Positions 1 through 8,532 of a DNA stretch of 64,000 nt are shown piece after piece. Made by a program: the position numbers and the translations under genes. Positions within the stretch are counted from its first letter, which is position 1. Each line of letters begins with the position of its first letter. The notes under the pieces were generated by a model, which did no database searches, had not been told where the DNA came from, and saw only the letters and a program-made list of their open reading frames with translations. This stretch comes from Nocardioides agri. Lineage in GTDB: Bacteria > Actinomycetota > Actinomycetes > Propionibacteriales > Nocardioidaceae. The stretch lies in NCBI RefSeq assembly GCF_013778305.1, contig NZ_JACEIC010000002.1:1575669-1639668 (forward strand), given 5' to 3'.

Positions 1-1073
1 TCGTACCACGTCGCGATGCGCTTCAGCATCTGGTCGACGGCGCCGGACTCCTCGCCGGAGGCGATCATCTGCACCACCATCGGGGGAAAGACCGGGTGCT
101 TGGTCAGCGGTCCGGCGATCGTCTCGCCGGTGGCGACCGACTGGCGCACGTCGTGCAGCGCGTGCTCGATCACCTTGGAGCCGGTCGTGGACGAGACGAT
201 GTCCAGCGCGCCGAGGATCGGGACGCCCGACGAGAGCAGTGTGCCGAGGTTGCGGGAGAAGCGAGTCAGCGCGATCTTGGTGAACAACGAGCCGAAGACC
301 GGCAGCTTGAGCTTGAGCGGGTCGATGAACTCGCGGACGTTGTCGTCCTTGCCGTGCTTGCGCCACCAGAACAGGAAGACCACACCGACCACCGCGAACG
401 TCGGCACCAGATACTTCATCAGTCCGGACAGCGTCACCAGGAACTGCGTGGGCAGCGGCAGCTCGCCGCCGAGGTCCACGAACATCTTCTCGAAGATGGG
501 AACGACGAAGAGCAGCATGCCGATGCACATCAGGATCGCCATGCAGAACACGACGACCGGGTAGGTCATCGCGGCCTTGATCTTGGCGCGCAGCTTGACC
601 TCAGCCTCGAACGTCTCCGCGACCTGGCGCAGCGCGACGTCGAGGAAGCCGCCGACCTCGCCGGCCCGGGTCATGCTCACCAGGAACGGCGGGAAGGCGT
701 GCTTGTCCTCCGCGAACGCCCCGGACAGGCTGTACCCACCCTCGACCTGGCGCTTCACCTCGTGCAGCGACTTGCGGAGCTCGGGGTTCTCCACCTGCTC
801 CGACAGGATCGTCAGGCCGCGCATCAGCGTCAGGCCGGCGTCGACCATGGTGGCGAGCTGGCGCGAGAAGACCGCGAGGTCCTTCATCGTGACGCGCTTG
901 CGCCCGAAGCTGATCTCCCGGCTCAGGCCGACACCGCTGGGCTTGACCTCGAGGGGCACGTAGCCCATCGAGAGCAGCTGCTCGGCGACCGCGGCCTCGG
1001 AGTCGGCCGAGACCTTCCCCTCCCGGAAGCGTCCGGAGGCGTCGCGGACCTTGTAGGCGTACTGGGTGCTCAT
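1..1073 (-). CDS. pilC: Type IV pilus inner-membrane platform protein PilC (partial, C-terminus outside window)
   Basis: T2SS/T4P F-family platform protein that sits in the membrane and couples the PilB and PilT motors to pilin assembly. About 357 residues are visible from ATG at 1073. It begins MSTQYAYKVRDASGR and has a cytoplasmic helical bundle, a hydrophobic segment near residues 170-193 (YPVVVFCMAILMCIGMLL), another near 222-238, and the start of the second F-domain repeat (ALTRFSRNLGTLLSSGVPI). The frame runs off the left edge, so the last part is missing. It lies 28 bp downstream of pilT on the same strand, as the last visible gene of the leftward pilus operon. Confidence 0.93.
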   Translation of the reverse strand, partial: MSTQYAYKVRDASGRFREGKVSADSEAAVAEQLLSMGYVPLEVKPSGVGLSREISFGRKRVTMKDLAVFSRQLATMVDAGLTLMRGLTILSEQVENPELRKSLHEVKRQVEGGYSLSGAFAEDKHAFPPFLVSMTRAGEVGGFLDVALRQVAETFEAEVKLRAKIKAAMTYPVVVFCMAILMCIGMLLFVVPIFEKMFVDLGGELPLPTQFLVTLSGLMKYLVPTFAVVGVVFLFWWRKHGKDDNVREFIDPLKLKLPVFGSLFTKIALTRFSRNLGTLLSSGVPILGALDIVSSTTGSKVIEHALHDVRQSVATGETIAGPLTKHPVFPPMVVQMIASGEESGAVDQMLKRIATWY

Positions 1074-1101
1074 CGATGGATCGCTTCCTGCTCGGGTCCG
1101 G

Positions 1102-2289
1102 TCAGGACCAGCCTGAGGACGGGGAGGTGGCGGGCGCCGCGGTCGTGGTGGCGTAGCCGGTGCCGTGCTGGAGGTTGGCGCCGGACCCGACGAGCGTCAT
1201 GAAATCCGCCCGGTTGGCAGAGTGCTCCAGCCCGACCTCGCGGGTGATGAGGCCGTTGCGCACGTGCGCGGCGAGGTGTGCGTCCAGGGTCTGCATGCCT
1301 TCCCGCCCACCCGACTGCAACGCACCCGGGATCTGGGGCAGCTTGTCGTCGCGGATCATCGCGCGGATGCCGGACGTGCAGACCATGACCTCGGCCGCGG
1401 GGACCCGCCCGGTCCCGTCCACGGTCGGCACCAGCGTCTGGCAGACGACGCCCTGGAGTGTCGCCGCGAGCTGGGTGCGGATCTGCTGCTGCTGGTTCGC
1501 GGGGAAGACGTCGACGACCCGGCTGATCGTGTCCTGGGCGGACTGGGTGTGCAGGGTCGCCAGCACCAGGTGGCCGGTCTCCGCGGCAGTCAGGGCCACC
1601 GAGATCGTGTCGAGGTCCCGGAGCTCGCCGACCAAAATGACGTCGGGGTCCTGGCGGAGCACGTGCTTGAGCGCTCCGCGGAAGTCGTGGGTGTCGGCGC
1701 CGACCTCGCGCTGGTTGATCAGGCAGCCGCGGTGGGAGTGCAGGAACTCGATCGGGTCCTCGATCGTCATGATGTGCCCCCGACGGGTGCGATTGACCAG
1801 GTCGATCACCGACGCCAGGGTCGTCGACTTGCCGGAGCCGGTCGGGCCGGTGACGAGCACGAGGCCGCGCTTGAGGCGGGCGAAGCTCTCGACCACCGGC
1901 GGCAGGCCGAGGTCGGCCAGCGGCTTGATCTCCCACGGGATCAGCCGCATCACGGCGCCGATGCTCTCCCGCTGCCAGAACACGTTGACCCGGTAGCGGG
2001 CGTGGCCGGGCAGCGTGTAGGCGAAATCGAGCTCGCGGGTGTCCTCGAGCGTCTGCCGCTGCCGCTCGGTCATGATCGCGTAGAGACCCGTCCGCAGGTC
2101 ATCCCGATTGAGGACCTCGCGGCCCGGGACGGCCGTCATCTCGCCGCGCACCCGGATCGTCGGCGGAGCGCCTGCCGTCAGGTGCAGGTCCGAGCCACCG
2201 AGCTCGCTGACCTTCATCAACAGCTCGTCGAGCGCGAGCTCGGGACGGGGGATCGCGAATGCCTGCCCGACGGGATCAGCCCACGACAC
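1102..2289 (-). CDS. pilT: Type IV pilus retraction ATPase PilT (first copy)
   Basis: Hexameric ATPase that powers pilus retraction at the cytoplasmic face. The 395 residues match PilT length. Visible are the N-terminal PilT motif SDLHLTAG (about 33-40), Walker A GPTGSGKST (148-156), an Asp box ending TIEDPIEF, and Walker B DPDVILVGELRD, followed by the His box in ETGHLVLATLHT. Its start overlaps the 3' end of pilB by 14 bp, so the two are probably cotranscribed. The alanine/serine-rich tail after about residue 370 is not conserved. A second PilT is encoded at 4565-5692. Confidence 0.93.
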   Translation of the reverse strand: MSWADPVGQAFAIPRPELALDELLMKVSELGGSDLHLTAGAPPTIRVRGEMTAVPGREVLNRDDLRTGLYAIMTERQRQTLEDTRELDFAYTLPGHARYRVNVFWQRESIGAVMRLIPWEIKPLADLGLPPVVESFARLKRGLVLVTGPTGSGKSTTLASVIDLVNRTRRGHIMTIEDPIEFLHSHRGCLINQREVGADTHDFRGALKHVLRQDPDVILVGELRDLDTISVALTAAETGHLVLATLHTQSAQDTISRVVDVFPANQQQQIRTQLAATLQGVVCQTLVPTVDGTGRVPAAEVMVCTSGIRAMIRDDKLPQIPGALQSGGREGMQTLDAHLAAHVRNGLITREVGLEHSANRADFMTLVGSGANLQHGTGYATTTAAPATSPSSGWS

Positions 2290-3958
2290 GGAGTACCTCC
2301 TCGATGGATGTCTTGCCTTGCTGCACCTTCAGCCAGCCGTCCTCGCGGAGGCTCGCCATCCCCTGGGCCCGGGCCCTCTGGTTGATGTCGTCCGTCGACG
2401 CCCGCGCCACCGTCAGGCGCTCGATCTCCTCGGTCACCGACATCACCTCGTGCAGCGCGAGCCTGCCGCGGTAGCCGGTGCCGGCACACGACGTGCAGCC
2501 GACCGGCCGGTACAGGTGGTCGACGGCCGGGTCCAGGTCGAAGCGAAGGGCGGCGAGCTCCGCAGCCGACGGCTGGTAGGCCTCGCGGCAGCGCTCGCAC
2601 AGCGAGCGGCAGAGCCGCTGGGCGACGACCGCGTCGAGCGCCGAGCCCACCAGGAACGGCTCGATCCCCATCTCCACGAGCCGCGTGACCGCAGACGGCG
2701 CGTCGTTGGTGTGGAGCGTGGAGAGGACCAGGTGTCCGGTGAGCGATGCCTCGACCGCGATGTTGGCGGTCTCGTGGTCGCGGATCTCGCCGATCAGCAC
2801 GATGTCAGGGTCGGACCGGAGGATGGAGCGCAATGCCGAGGCGAACGTCAGCCCGGCCTTGTTGTTCGTCTGCACCTGGTTGATGCCCGGGAGGCGGTAC
2901 TCGACCGGGTCCTCGACCGTGATGACGTTGACCTGCGGCTGGCTCAGGATGTTCAGCGTGGCGTAGAGCGTCGTGGACTTGCCCGACCCGGTGGGGCCGG
3001 TCACGAGAATCATTCCGTAGGGCTTCGAGTACGACGCGGAGAACCGCGCGAAGTTGTCGGGACTGAAGCCGAGGTCGCCCAGGCCCAGTCGCGTGTTGCT
3101 GTTGTCGAGGACCCGGGCGACGATCTTCTCGCCCCAGACGGTGGGCAGCGTCGCGATGCGCAGGTCCATCTTCTTGCCGTGGTGGTTGACGGTGAGCCGG
3201 CCGTCCTGAGGGATGCGCCGCTCGGCGATGTCCATCTCCGCCATGATCTTGAGGCGGGACACGACGCCGGAGTGGATGGTGCGCGGCGCCCGGTGGGCGT
3301 CCTGGAGCACGCCGTCGATGCGGTAGCGGACGCGGACGTCGCGCTCGGTCGGCTCGATGTGGATGTCGGACGCGCGGTCGGAGATCGCCTGCGAGATCAG
3401 CAGGTTCACGAACCGCACGACGGGTGCGTCGCCCGCGACCTCCGTGAACGAGTCGAGGTCCGGCTGCTCCTCCTGGTCGACCGCCAGGTCGGAGGTCAGG
3501 TCGGCGAGCTCTCCCTCGGCGCGGTAGACCTGGTTGATCCGAGCGTCGATCTCCTCGCGGTGCGCCAGCACGAACCGCACGCGCCGACCCGACAGCCGGG
3601 CCAGGTCGTCCTTGAGATCGAGGTCGGAGACGGCCCGCAGCGGGACGGCAACGAGCAGGTCGTTCCCGGCCCAGGCATAGGGCAGCGCGGACGCGCGCCG
3701 CGCGAACTCACCCGGGACCAGGGCGGCGGCGCCGGCGTCGACCGGGTGATCGGTGAGGTCGACGTGGTCGAGCCCGGCCGCGAGGGCCGCCATCCGGAGC
3801 AGGGCGCGGCGGTCGACGACCCCGTCGGCGATCAGCACGTCGAGCACGGATCGGTGCTCGGACTCCGCGCGGGCGCGCGCTCGCTCCACGTCGGCGGGCG
3901 TGACCTCGTCGAGGGCCAGCAGCGCCTCGACCGTCGCCCCCTGGTTCGTCTGCGTCAT
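2276..3958 (-). CDS. pilB: Type IV pilus assembly ATPase PilB/GspE
   Basis: Extension ATPase of the type IV pilus. With ATG at 3958 (preceded by GAGGTGG) it has 560 residues: an N-terminal MshEN-like domain (about 1-150), which in some PilB/MshE proteins binds c-di-GMP, then the T2SSE ATPase domain. Walker A GPTGSGKST is at 321-329, Walker B is DPDIVLIGEIRD, and a zinc tetracysteine is formed by C454/C457 and C488/C491. An in-frame start at 4000 is possible but would run into the promoter-like element at 4021-4048. It is the first gene of the pilB-pilT-pilC unit. Confidence 0.93.
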   Translation of the reverse strand: MTQTNQGATVEALLALDEVTPADVERARARAESEHRSVLDVLIADGVVDRRALLRMAALAAGLDHVDLTDHPVDAGAAALVPGEFARRASALPYAWAGNDLLVAVPLRAVSDLDLKDDLARLSGRRVRFVLAHREEIDARINQVYRAEGELADLTSDLAVDQEEQPDLDSFTEVAGDAPVVRFVNLLISQAISDRASDIHIEPTERDVRVRYRIDGVLQDAHRAPRTIHSGVVSRLKIMAEMDIAERRIPQDGRLTVNHHGKKMDLRIATLPTVWGEKIVARVLDNSNTRLGLGDLGFSPDNFARFSASYSKPYGMILVTGPTGSGKSTTLYATLNILSQPQVNVITVEDPVEYRLPGINQVQTNNKAGLTFASALRSILRSDPDIVLIGEIRDHETANIAVEASLTGHLVLSTLHTNDAPSAVTRLVEMGIEPFLVGSALDAVVAQRLCRSLCERCREAYQPSAAELAALRFDLDPAVDHLYRPVGCTSCAGTGYRGRLALHEVMSVTEEIERLTVARASTDDINQRARAQGMASLREDGWLKVQQGKTSIEEVLRVVG

Positions 3959-4020
3959 GACCACCTCGTTACCCCCGATCGGACCGCCGGCCCGTGACAT
4001 GGCGGCCCGTGACAGGGAGA

Positions 4021-4048
4021 GTGTCGGCAGCGGAAGGCCCCGACTTGA
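4021..4048 (-). promoter_or_regulatory. WhiG/sigma-28-like promoter upstream of pilB
   Basis: On the minus strand the sequence reads TCAAGTCG-N12-GCCGACAC: TCAA at 4048-4045, then 16 bases, then GCCGACAC at 4028-4021. The known WhiG/FliA consensus is TAAA-N15/16-GCCGATAA. The element lies in the 118-bp gap between the RsiG-like gene and pilB, about 60 bp before the pilB ATG. The same pattern with identical spacing recurs before three other pilus genes, which supports it more than the single match does. Confidence 0.7.
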
Positions 4049-4076
4049 CGGACCAGCCCGGAGCGTGGCCTTCCGC

Positions 4077-4568
4077 TCAGGCCCCGAGCACCGAGAGCGC
4101 GCTGGACGGGTCCCGTCGGTAACGGACGATGAGCTCCGCTGTCGCTTCGTCGATGCGCCGGTGCAGGGCTGCCCGGTAGCCGGTCAGCTGGGTCTCGGCG
4201 TCGCGCAGTCGGCGGACGGCCTCGACCCGGCCAGCGTCGTCCGTGGGCATCACCCAGACCTCCGCGAGGGCGGGGAGGTCGGGGAGCGGCTCGGCGGCGC
4301 GGACTCGGTGCAGGGCATGCCGGCCCTGGCCGTTGCCCGTGTCGCCGAGCACCCGGACCAGGTCGGTCAGCGAGAGCGACCCGTCGGCGGTCCCGGTGGC
4401 CTCGAGCAGGTCGATCCGCGCGTGCACGAGACGACGCCAGTACGACGTCCGCTCCTCCTCGGTGCGCAGCCGCTCCCGGTAGACGCGGAGCTCGGCGAGC
4501 GTGAGGGTCTCGAGGTACGGCGACGGCTCGGGCATCGTCAGCCGGCCGGAACCCTTCGCAACGCTCAC
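4077..4568 (-). CDS. RsiG-like twin-motif c-di-GMP-dependent anti-sigma factor
   Basis: A 163-residue, mostly helical, charged protein. RsiG (Streptomyces, Rubrobacter) binds c-di-GMP through E-x3-S-x2-R-x3-Q-x3-D motifs on an antiparallel coiled coil and then holds sigma WhiG inactive. Two copies of this pattern are present: E38, S42, R45, H49, D53 and E125, T129, R132, H136, D140. The only deviations are His for Gln in both copies and Thr for Ser in the second. The GTG start overlaps the stop of the upstream pilT copy (GTGA), so the two are translationally coupled. The location inside a pilus locus matches Rubrobacter, where this switch controls type IV pili. No WhiG gene is in the window. 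Assignment is by motif, not by search. Confidence 0.72.
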   Translation of the reverse strand: MSVAKGSGRLTMPEPSPYLETLTLAELRVYRERLRTEEERTSYWRRLVHARIDLLEATGTADGSLSLTDLVRVLGDTGNGQGRHALHRVRAAEPLPDLPALAEVWVMPTDDAGRVEAVRRLRDAETQLTGYRAALHRRIDEATAELIVRYRRDPSSALSVLGA

Positions 4569-5692
4569 CGCTCGGCTCCCTGCGCGGCCAGCTGCGGGTC
4601 ACCGGCCGCCCGCCATCCGGATCGTCGCAGCGCCACCGAGAAGTCGTGGGGGTTGCTGGCGGCGGCCATGGCGTCCTGCACGTCCACGGCGCCGGAGGTC
4701 ACGCAGTCGAGGAGGTGCTGGTCGAAGGTGTGCATGCCGGAGTACTCACCTGTCGCCAGGATGTCCGGGATCGTCCCCGTCTTCTCCGGATCGGCGATCG
4801 CGTCGGCCAACCGTGCGTCACGCACGGCGATCTCCGTGACGCACATCCGGCCGCGGCCGTCGGCACGGGGCACGAGGCGCTGGCACACCACTCCCTCGAG
4901 CGTCGTCGAGAGCGCCATCCGCACGCGCGCCTGCTCGTGCGGCGGGAAGAAGTCGATGAGACGCTGCACGGTCTCGCGGGCGTCCGTGGTGTGCATCGAC
5001 GCGAACACCGCATGGCCCGTCTCGGCGGCCGAGAGCGCCGAGTGGACCGTGTCCGGGTCGCGCAGCTCGCCGATCAGGATGACGTCCGGGTCCTGGCGCA
5101 TCGCGGCCCGCAGCGCCGATCCCCAGTCCCGCGTGTCACTGCCGAGCTCGCGCTGGGTGATCGTCGCGGCCTTGCTCGGGTGAAGGATCTCGATGGGATC
5201 CTCGAGGGTCAGCACGTGCACGGACCGGTTCTCGTTGACGACGTCGATCATCCCGGCCAGGGTCGTGGTCTTGCCCGACCCCGTCGGCCCGGTCACCAGC
5301 ACGAGCCCTCGTGGGCGCAGCGCCAGCTTCGCGATCACCTCGGGCAGGCCGAGCTCGGCGAGCGTGGCCGGGGCACCGCTGACCCGCCGCATGACGCAAC
5401 CGGCCTCCCCCATGGTGCGGAAGGCGTTGACCCGGAACCGGCCGAGACCAGGCACGGAGATCGCGTAGTCCGCCTCGAAGCGCTCCTCGAACGTCGCCAG
5501 GATGTCCGTCGACATCGTCGCTCGGACCAGGTCCTCGACCTCGGTGGCACCGTAGGCGCGCTCACCCACCGGGACGAGCGAACCGGAGATGCGCACCTTG
5601 GGAGTCGCGCGCGGGCGCAGGTGCAGGTCGGATGCATCGTGTCTCACCGCGGTCTCCAGCAGCACCACCAGCTCGTCCGGGATCGTGCTCAT
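4565..5692 (-). CDS. Type IV pilus retraction ATPase PilT/PilU-like (second copy)
   Basis: A 375-residue PilT-family motor starting at ATG 5692 behind a GAGGAGA Shine-Dalgarno. It shows SDLHLRP near the N-terminus, Walker A GPTGSGKTT (135-143), TLEDPIE, DPDVILIGELRD and ETGHAVFASMHT. It is clearly diverged from the first PilT, so it may be a PilU-like partner or serve a different retraction mode. It is the first gene leftward from the divergent 5693-5902 region and overlaps the RsiG-like gene by 4 bp. Confidence 0.9.
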   Translation of the reverse strand: MSTIPDELVVLLETAVRHDASDLHLRPRATPKVRISGSLVPVGERAYGATEVEDLVRATMSTDILATFEERFEADYAISVPGLGRFRVNAFRTMGEAGCVMRRVSGAPATLAELGLPEVIAKLALRPRGLVLVTGPTGSGKTTTLAGMIDVVNENRSVHVLTLEDPIEILHPSKAATITQRELGSDTRDWGSALRAAMRQDPDVILIGELRDPDTVHSALSAAETGHAVFASMHTTDARETVQRLIDFFPPHEQARVRMALSTTLEGVVCQRLVPRADGRGRMCVTEIAVRDARLADAIADPEKTGTIPDILATGEYSGMHTFDQHLLDCVTSGAVDVQDAMAAASNPHDFSVALRRSGWRAAGDPQLAAQGAER

Positions 5693-5751
5693 CGGGTCTC
5701 CTCGTGGTCCAGCCGCCGTGCGGGCACGATCTGTCGTCGTCACCCGATCAC

Positions 5752-5779
5752 ACATCGGCCCACGGCGGGGCCGACTTGA
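5752..5779 (-). promoter_or_regulatory. WhiG/sigma-28-like promoter for pilT(second)-rsiG-like
   Basis: Minus-strand TCAAGTCG-N12-GCCGATGT: TCAA at 5779-5776, then 16 bases, then GCCGATGT at 5759-5752. It is the mirror image of the pilM element 26 bp away. A transcript would begin near 5745 and leave about a 50-base leader with a GAGGAGA ribosome site before ATG 5692. Confidence 0.72.
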
Positions 5780-5805
5780 GGAGATCGGGATCGCTCGCCG
5801 GGGGG

Positions 5806-5833
5806 TCAAGTCCTCCTCCGCCAGCGCCGATGC
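5806..5833 (+). promoter_or_regulatory. WhiG/sigma-28-like promoter for pilM-pilN-pilO
   Basis: TCAAGTCC-N12-GCCGATGC: TCAA at 5806-5809, 16 bases, GCCGATGC at 5826-5833. It is back-to-back with the element driving the other strand. The predicted start is near 5840, giving about a 60-base leader that contains GGGAG ahead of ATG 5903. The leader also holds two copies of GCGGAACGTC. Confidence 0.72.
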
Positions 5834-5902
5834 TTCCGCGACAGGGGGACCCAGGGCAGCGGAACGTCCCGGGACCCGAGGCGCGGAACGTCGGGAGTAG
5901 GC

Positions 5903-7048
5903 ATGGCCGGGAACGTCGTCGGGCTCGACATCGGGGGGTCGGGGGTCCGGGCCGCGGAGCTGTCCGGGGGGCGGACGCCGGCGCTCGTCAATGCCGGCGT
6001 CGTCCCGCTCGCGCCCGGAGCCGTCGAGAGCGGCGCCGTGCGGAACCCGGTGGTCGTCTCGGACGCCATCAGGAAGCTCTGGCACGACCAGCGGATCAAG
6101 ACCAGGGACGTCCGGTTGGGCGTCGGGAGCGGCTCGCTGCTGGTGCGGCAGCTCGAGCTGGACTGGATGCCCCAGGGCGACCTGAAGAAGGCGTTGCGCT
6201 ACCAGGTGGCCGACCTGCTGCCCGTGTCGGTCGACGACGCGAACCTCGACCACATCCTCCTCGACGAGTACGAGCGCCACGACCCCGAGCTCGGCCAGTC
6301 GCGGCGGCTGATGCGGATCCTGCTGGTCGCGACCGCACGTGGCGCCGTCGACGAGATGGTGCGCTGCGTCCAGGCCGCCGGGCTCCGGCCGCGGGTCGCG
6401 GACCTGTCGGCCTTCGGCCTGGTCCGCGCCGCATCCCGCGCCGGCAGCCTCACCGGAGACGGGGCTCAGGGCACCGAGGCCGTGATCGACATCGGTGCCG
6501 ACACCGTCGCGGTCGCCGTGCACACGAACGGTCAGCCGCACTTCGTGCGCGTCATCGGCGGTGTGGGTGGCGCGATGCTCACCCGCCTGCTCGTCGACCG
6601 CACCGGCCGGAGCTGGGAGGAGGCCGAGGCGACCAAGCGCGCCTGCGCGCTCCCCCTGCTCACTCATGCCGTGCCCGCGATGGGTCAGCAGTCCGCAGGA
6701 CCAAGCGACGCACTGGCCGTCAGCCGCGGCCCCGCGCAGGACGAGGTCTCCGCACACGTGCTGCTGGACGGTGCGCGCATGCTGGTCCGCGAGTTCAAGG
6801 CGACCCTGGACTTCCACACCTCGGCCGACCCGGAGCACCCACCCCAGCGCATCCTCCTCACCGGGGGCGGCGCCGCTCTCCAGGGCCTCACCGAGCTGAC
6901 CCGCCTGACCCTGGAGCTGCCCACCCGGCGCTTCGAGCCCGCCGACCTGCTGCCGAAGCTCGTCCCCCGGCGTGGCGAACGTCATCCGATCGCCGACGAC
7001 CCCGCGATGGTGGTGCCGATCGGCCTGGCCCTGGGAGCATCGGCATGA
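5903..7048 (+). CDS. pilM: Type IV pilus alignment protein PilM (actin-like ATPase)
   Basis: A 381-residue cytoplasmic actin/FtsA-fold protein that binds the N-terminus of PilN and links the motor to the PilNO alignment complex. The nucleotide-binding signatures of the fold are present: GLDIGGSGVRAAEL at residues 7-20, VIDIGADT in the middle, and LLTGGGAALQG near the C-terminus. ATG 5903 follows GGGAG. The stop codon overlaps the ATG of pilN (ATGA). It is the first gene of the rightward pilMNO operon. Confidence 0.92.
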   Translation: MAGNVVGLDIGGSGVRAAELSGGRTPALVNAGVVPLAPGAVESGAVRNPVVVSDAIRKLWHDQRIKTRDVRLGVGSGSLLVRQLELDWMPQGDLKKALRYQVADLLPVSVDDANLDHILLDEYERHDPELGQSRRLMRILLVATARGAVDEMVRCVQAAGLRPRVADLSAFGLVRAASRAGSLTGDGAQGTEAVIDIGADTVAVAVHTNGQPHFVRVIGGVGGAMLTRLLVDRTGRSWEEAEATKRACALPLLTHAVPAMGQQSAGPSDALAVSRGPAQDEVSAHVLLDGARMLVREFKATLDFHTSADPEHPPQRILLTGGGAALQGLTELTRLTLELPTRRFEPADLLPKLVPRRGERHPIADDPAMVVPIGLALGASA

Positions 7049-7872
7049 GCACGACGACGACCACGCCACCTCGCAACGTCGAGCCTGAGGGTCGTGGGAA
7101 GCCGTCGCGCCGGCGGGCCGCGCCCAAGTCGAGTGGTGCGCGCAGCAGCAAGGCCCCTCGGCCGGCCGCGGCCTCCGTCAACCTGCTGTCGCCGTGGGTG
7201 TTCGAAGAGCTGCGGGTCCACCAGCTGCGGCGCCGCTTCCTGCTCGGCGGCATCGTGCTGGTCGTGGCGATCGCCCTCCTGTGGTCCATCCTGCGGTTCA
7301 ACCTGCACCAGGCGAACGAGGACCTGCGCGGCGAGGAAGCCGTCACAGAGGGGCTGAGCCAGCAGCTGAAGGAGCTGGCTCCCGTGAAGACCTACGTCGA
7401 CAGTGTGACCCGTCGGGTCGTGACCGTGGTGGGGGCGACGTACGACGACGTCGCGTTCTCCCGGGTGCTCGGCGCGCTCGACGCAGCCACCCCGGCGGGC
7501 GCAACCCTCGACGAGATCTCCGTAGAGCTCGCGGCGGCCGAGACGGGCACTGCTCCGGATGACGCACCGTCGGTCACGGACCCCGCCCGCGGCCTGGTCG
7601 GCAGCACCTGCCCCGGACCCGACCCGTTCGGCACCAGGGTCGTGGTCGGTTGCGTGACCATCTCCGGCACCGCGGCGTCCCGGGACGCCGTCGGCAGCCT
7701 GGTGATCGCGCTCGGCGGCGACAAGCTCTTCGTCGAGCCGTTCGTGGACACCACCACCACGGAGGGCAGCGACGCCGTCACCTTCTCGGGCTCCGTCGGC
7801 CTCTCCCCCGCTGTCTTCAGCGGCCGCTACGACGCGCTCGGCGACGAACTCACCAAGGGAGCGAAGAAGTGA
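7045..7872 (+). CDS. pilN: Type IV pilus alignment protein PilN
   Basis: A 275-residue bitopic membrane protein. A Lys/Arg/Ala/Pro-rich cytoplasmic head (1-50) contains a segment ending VNLLSPWVFEEL, comparable to the PilM-binding VNLLP motif of PilN. A membrane helix follows at about 66-82 (LLGGIVLVVAIALLWSIL), then a coiled coil and a periplasm-side PilN fold. The extended basic head is unlike the short heads of proteobacterial PilN. It overlaps pilM and pilO by 4 bp each. Confidence 0.85.
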   Translation: MSTTTTTPPRNVEPEGRGKPSRRRAAPKSSGARSSKAPRPAAASVNLLSPWVFEELRVHQLRRRFLLGGIVLVVAIALLWSILRFNLHQANEDLRGEEAVTEGLSQQLKELAPVKTYVDSVTRRVVTVVGATYDDVAFSRVLGALDAATPAGATLDEISVELAAAETGTAPDDAPSVTDPARGLVGSTCPGPDPFGTRVVVGCVTISGTAASRDAVGSLVIALGGDKLFVEPFVDTTTTEGSDAVTFSGSVGLSPAVFSGRYDALGDELTKGAKK

Positions 7873-8531
7873 ACCTCCGTTCCGTCTCCGGGACCCTGAC
7901 GGTCGGCATCCTCGCGATCGCCCTCGTGCTCGTCGCGAGCTGGATGCTGCTGATCAGCCCCCTCCTCGACGAGACGTCCGATGCCAAGGACGCGGTCAGC
8001 GCGGCCCAGGACCGCAACCAGGTCATGACGACGCAGGTCGCCGCGATCCAGGCCCAGCAGCGGGACCTGGATCGCTACAAGGACGCGGCCGACCAGCTCG
8101 AGGCTCTGTTCCCACCCACGGCGGACCAGCCCGGGTTCTTCGCGGCCGTCACCCAGGCTGCCGCCGAAGCCGGCATCCCGGCGGACAAGGTGACCACGCT
8201 GAGTCCCTCAGCGCCCCAGCTGCTCGACGCGAACGGCCAGCCGATCACCGGTGAGACGGGAGCGGAGACGCCCACCGACGCCGACGTCGCCGCGCAGACG
8301 GTGTCGGTCACGGCCGAAGGGACCTACGGACAGATCCAGCAGCTTCTCGCCAACCTCGAGGGCATGGAGCGCGCGTTCGCGGTCACCTCGCTGGGCGTCA
8401 CCGGCAGCAGCAGTACCGACGAGGGCCCGACAGGTACGCTCACGGTGTCGATCACCGGGAGCACCTACGTCGCTTCGCCGCTGGCCATGGCGGATCCGAA
8501 GGACAAGAGCTCCACGAGCGCCGCGGGATGA
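7869..8531 (+). CDS. pilO: Type IV pilus alignment protein PilO
   Basis: A 220-residue bitopic protein starting at GTG 7869, which overlaps the pilN stop (GTGA). It has a single membrane helix at about 8-28 (LTVGILAIALVLVASWMLLI), a coiled coil (about 35-80) and a ferredoxin-like C-terminal domain, as in PilO. It pairs with PilN to form the alignment subcomplex. A 60-residue Ala/Thr-rich insertion lies near the middle. No pilP or pilQ follows, as expected for a monoderm organism. Confidence 0.85.
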   Translation: MNLRSVSGTLTVGILAIALVLVASWMLLISPLLDETSDAKDAVSAAQDRNQVMTTQVAAIQAQQRDLDRYKDAADQLEALFPPTADQPGFFAAVTQAAAEAGIPADKVTTLSPSAPQLLDANGQPITGETGAETPTDADVAAQTVSVTAEGTYGQIQQLLANLEGMERAFAVTSLGVTGSSSTDEGPTGTLTVSITGSTYVASPLAMADPKDKSSTSAAG

Positions 8532-8532
8532 G

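Noticed and set aside
5903..7069. Long open frame on the minus strand opposite pilM, continuous with the second pilT
   Set aside because: It is a high-GC shadow of pilM. PilT similarity starts only at MSTIPDELV (5692), which has a good ribosome site.
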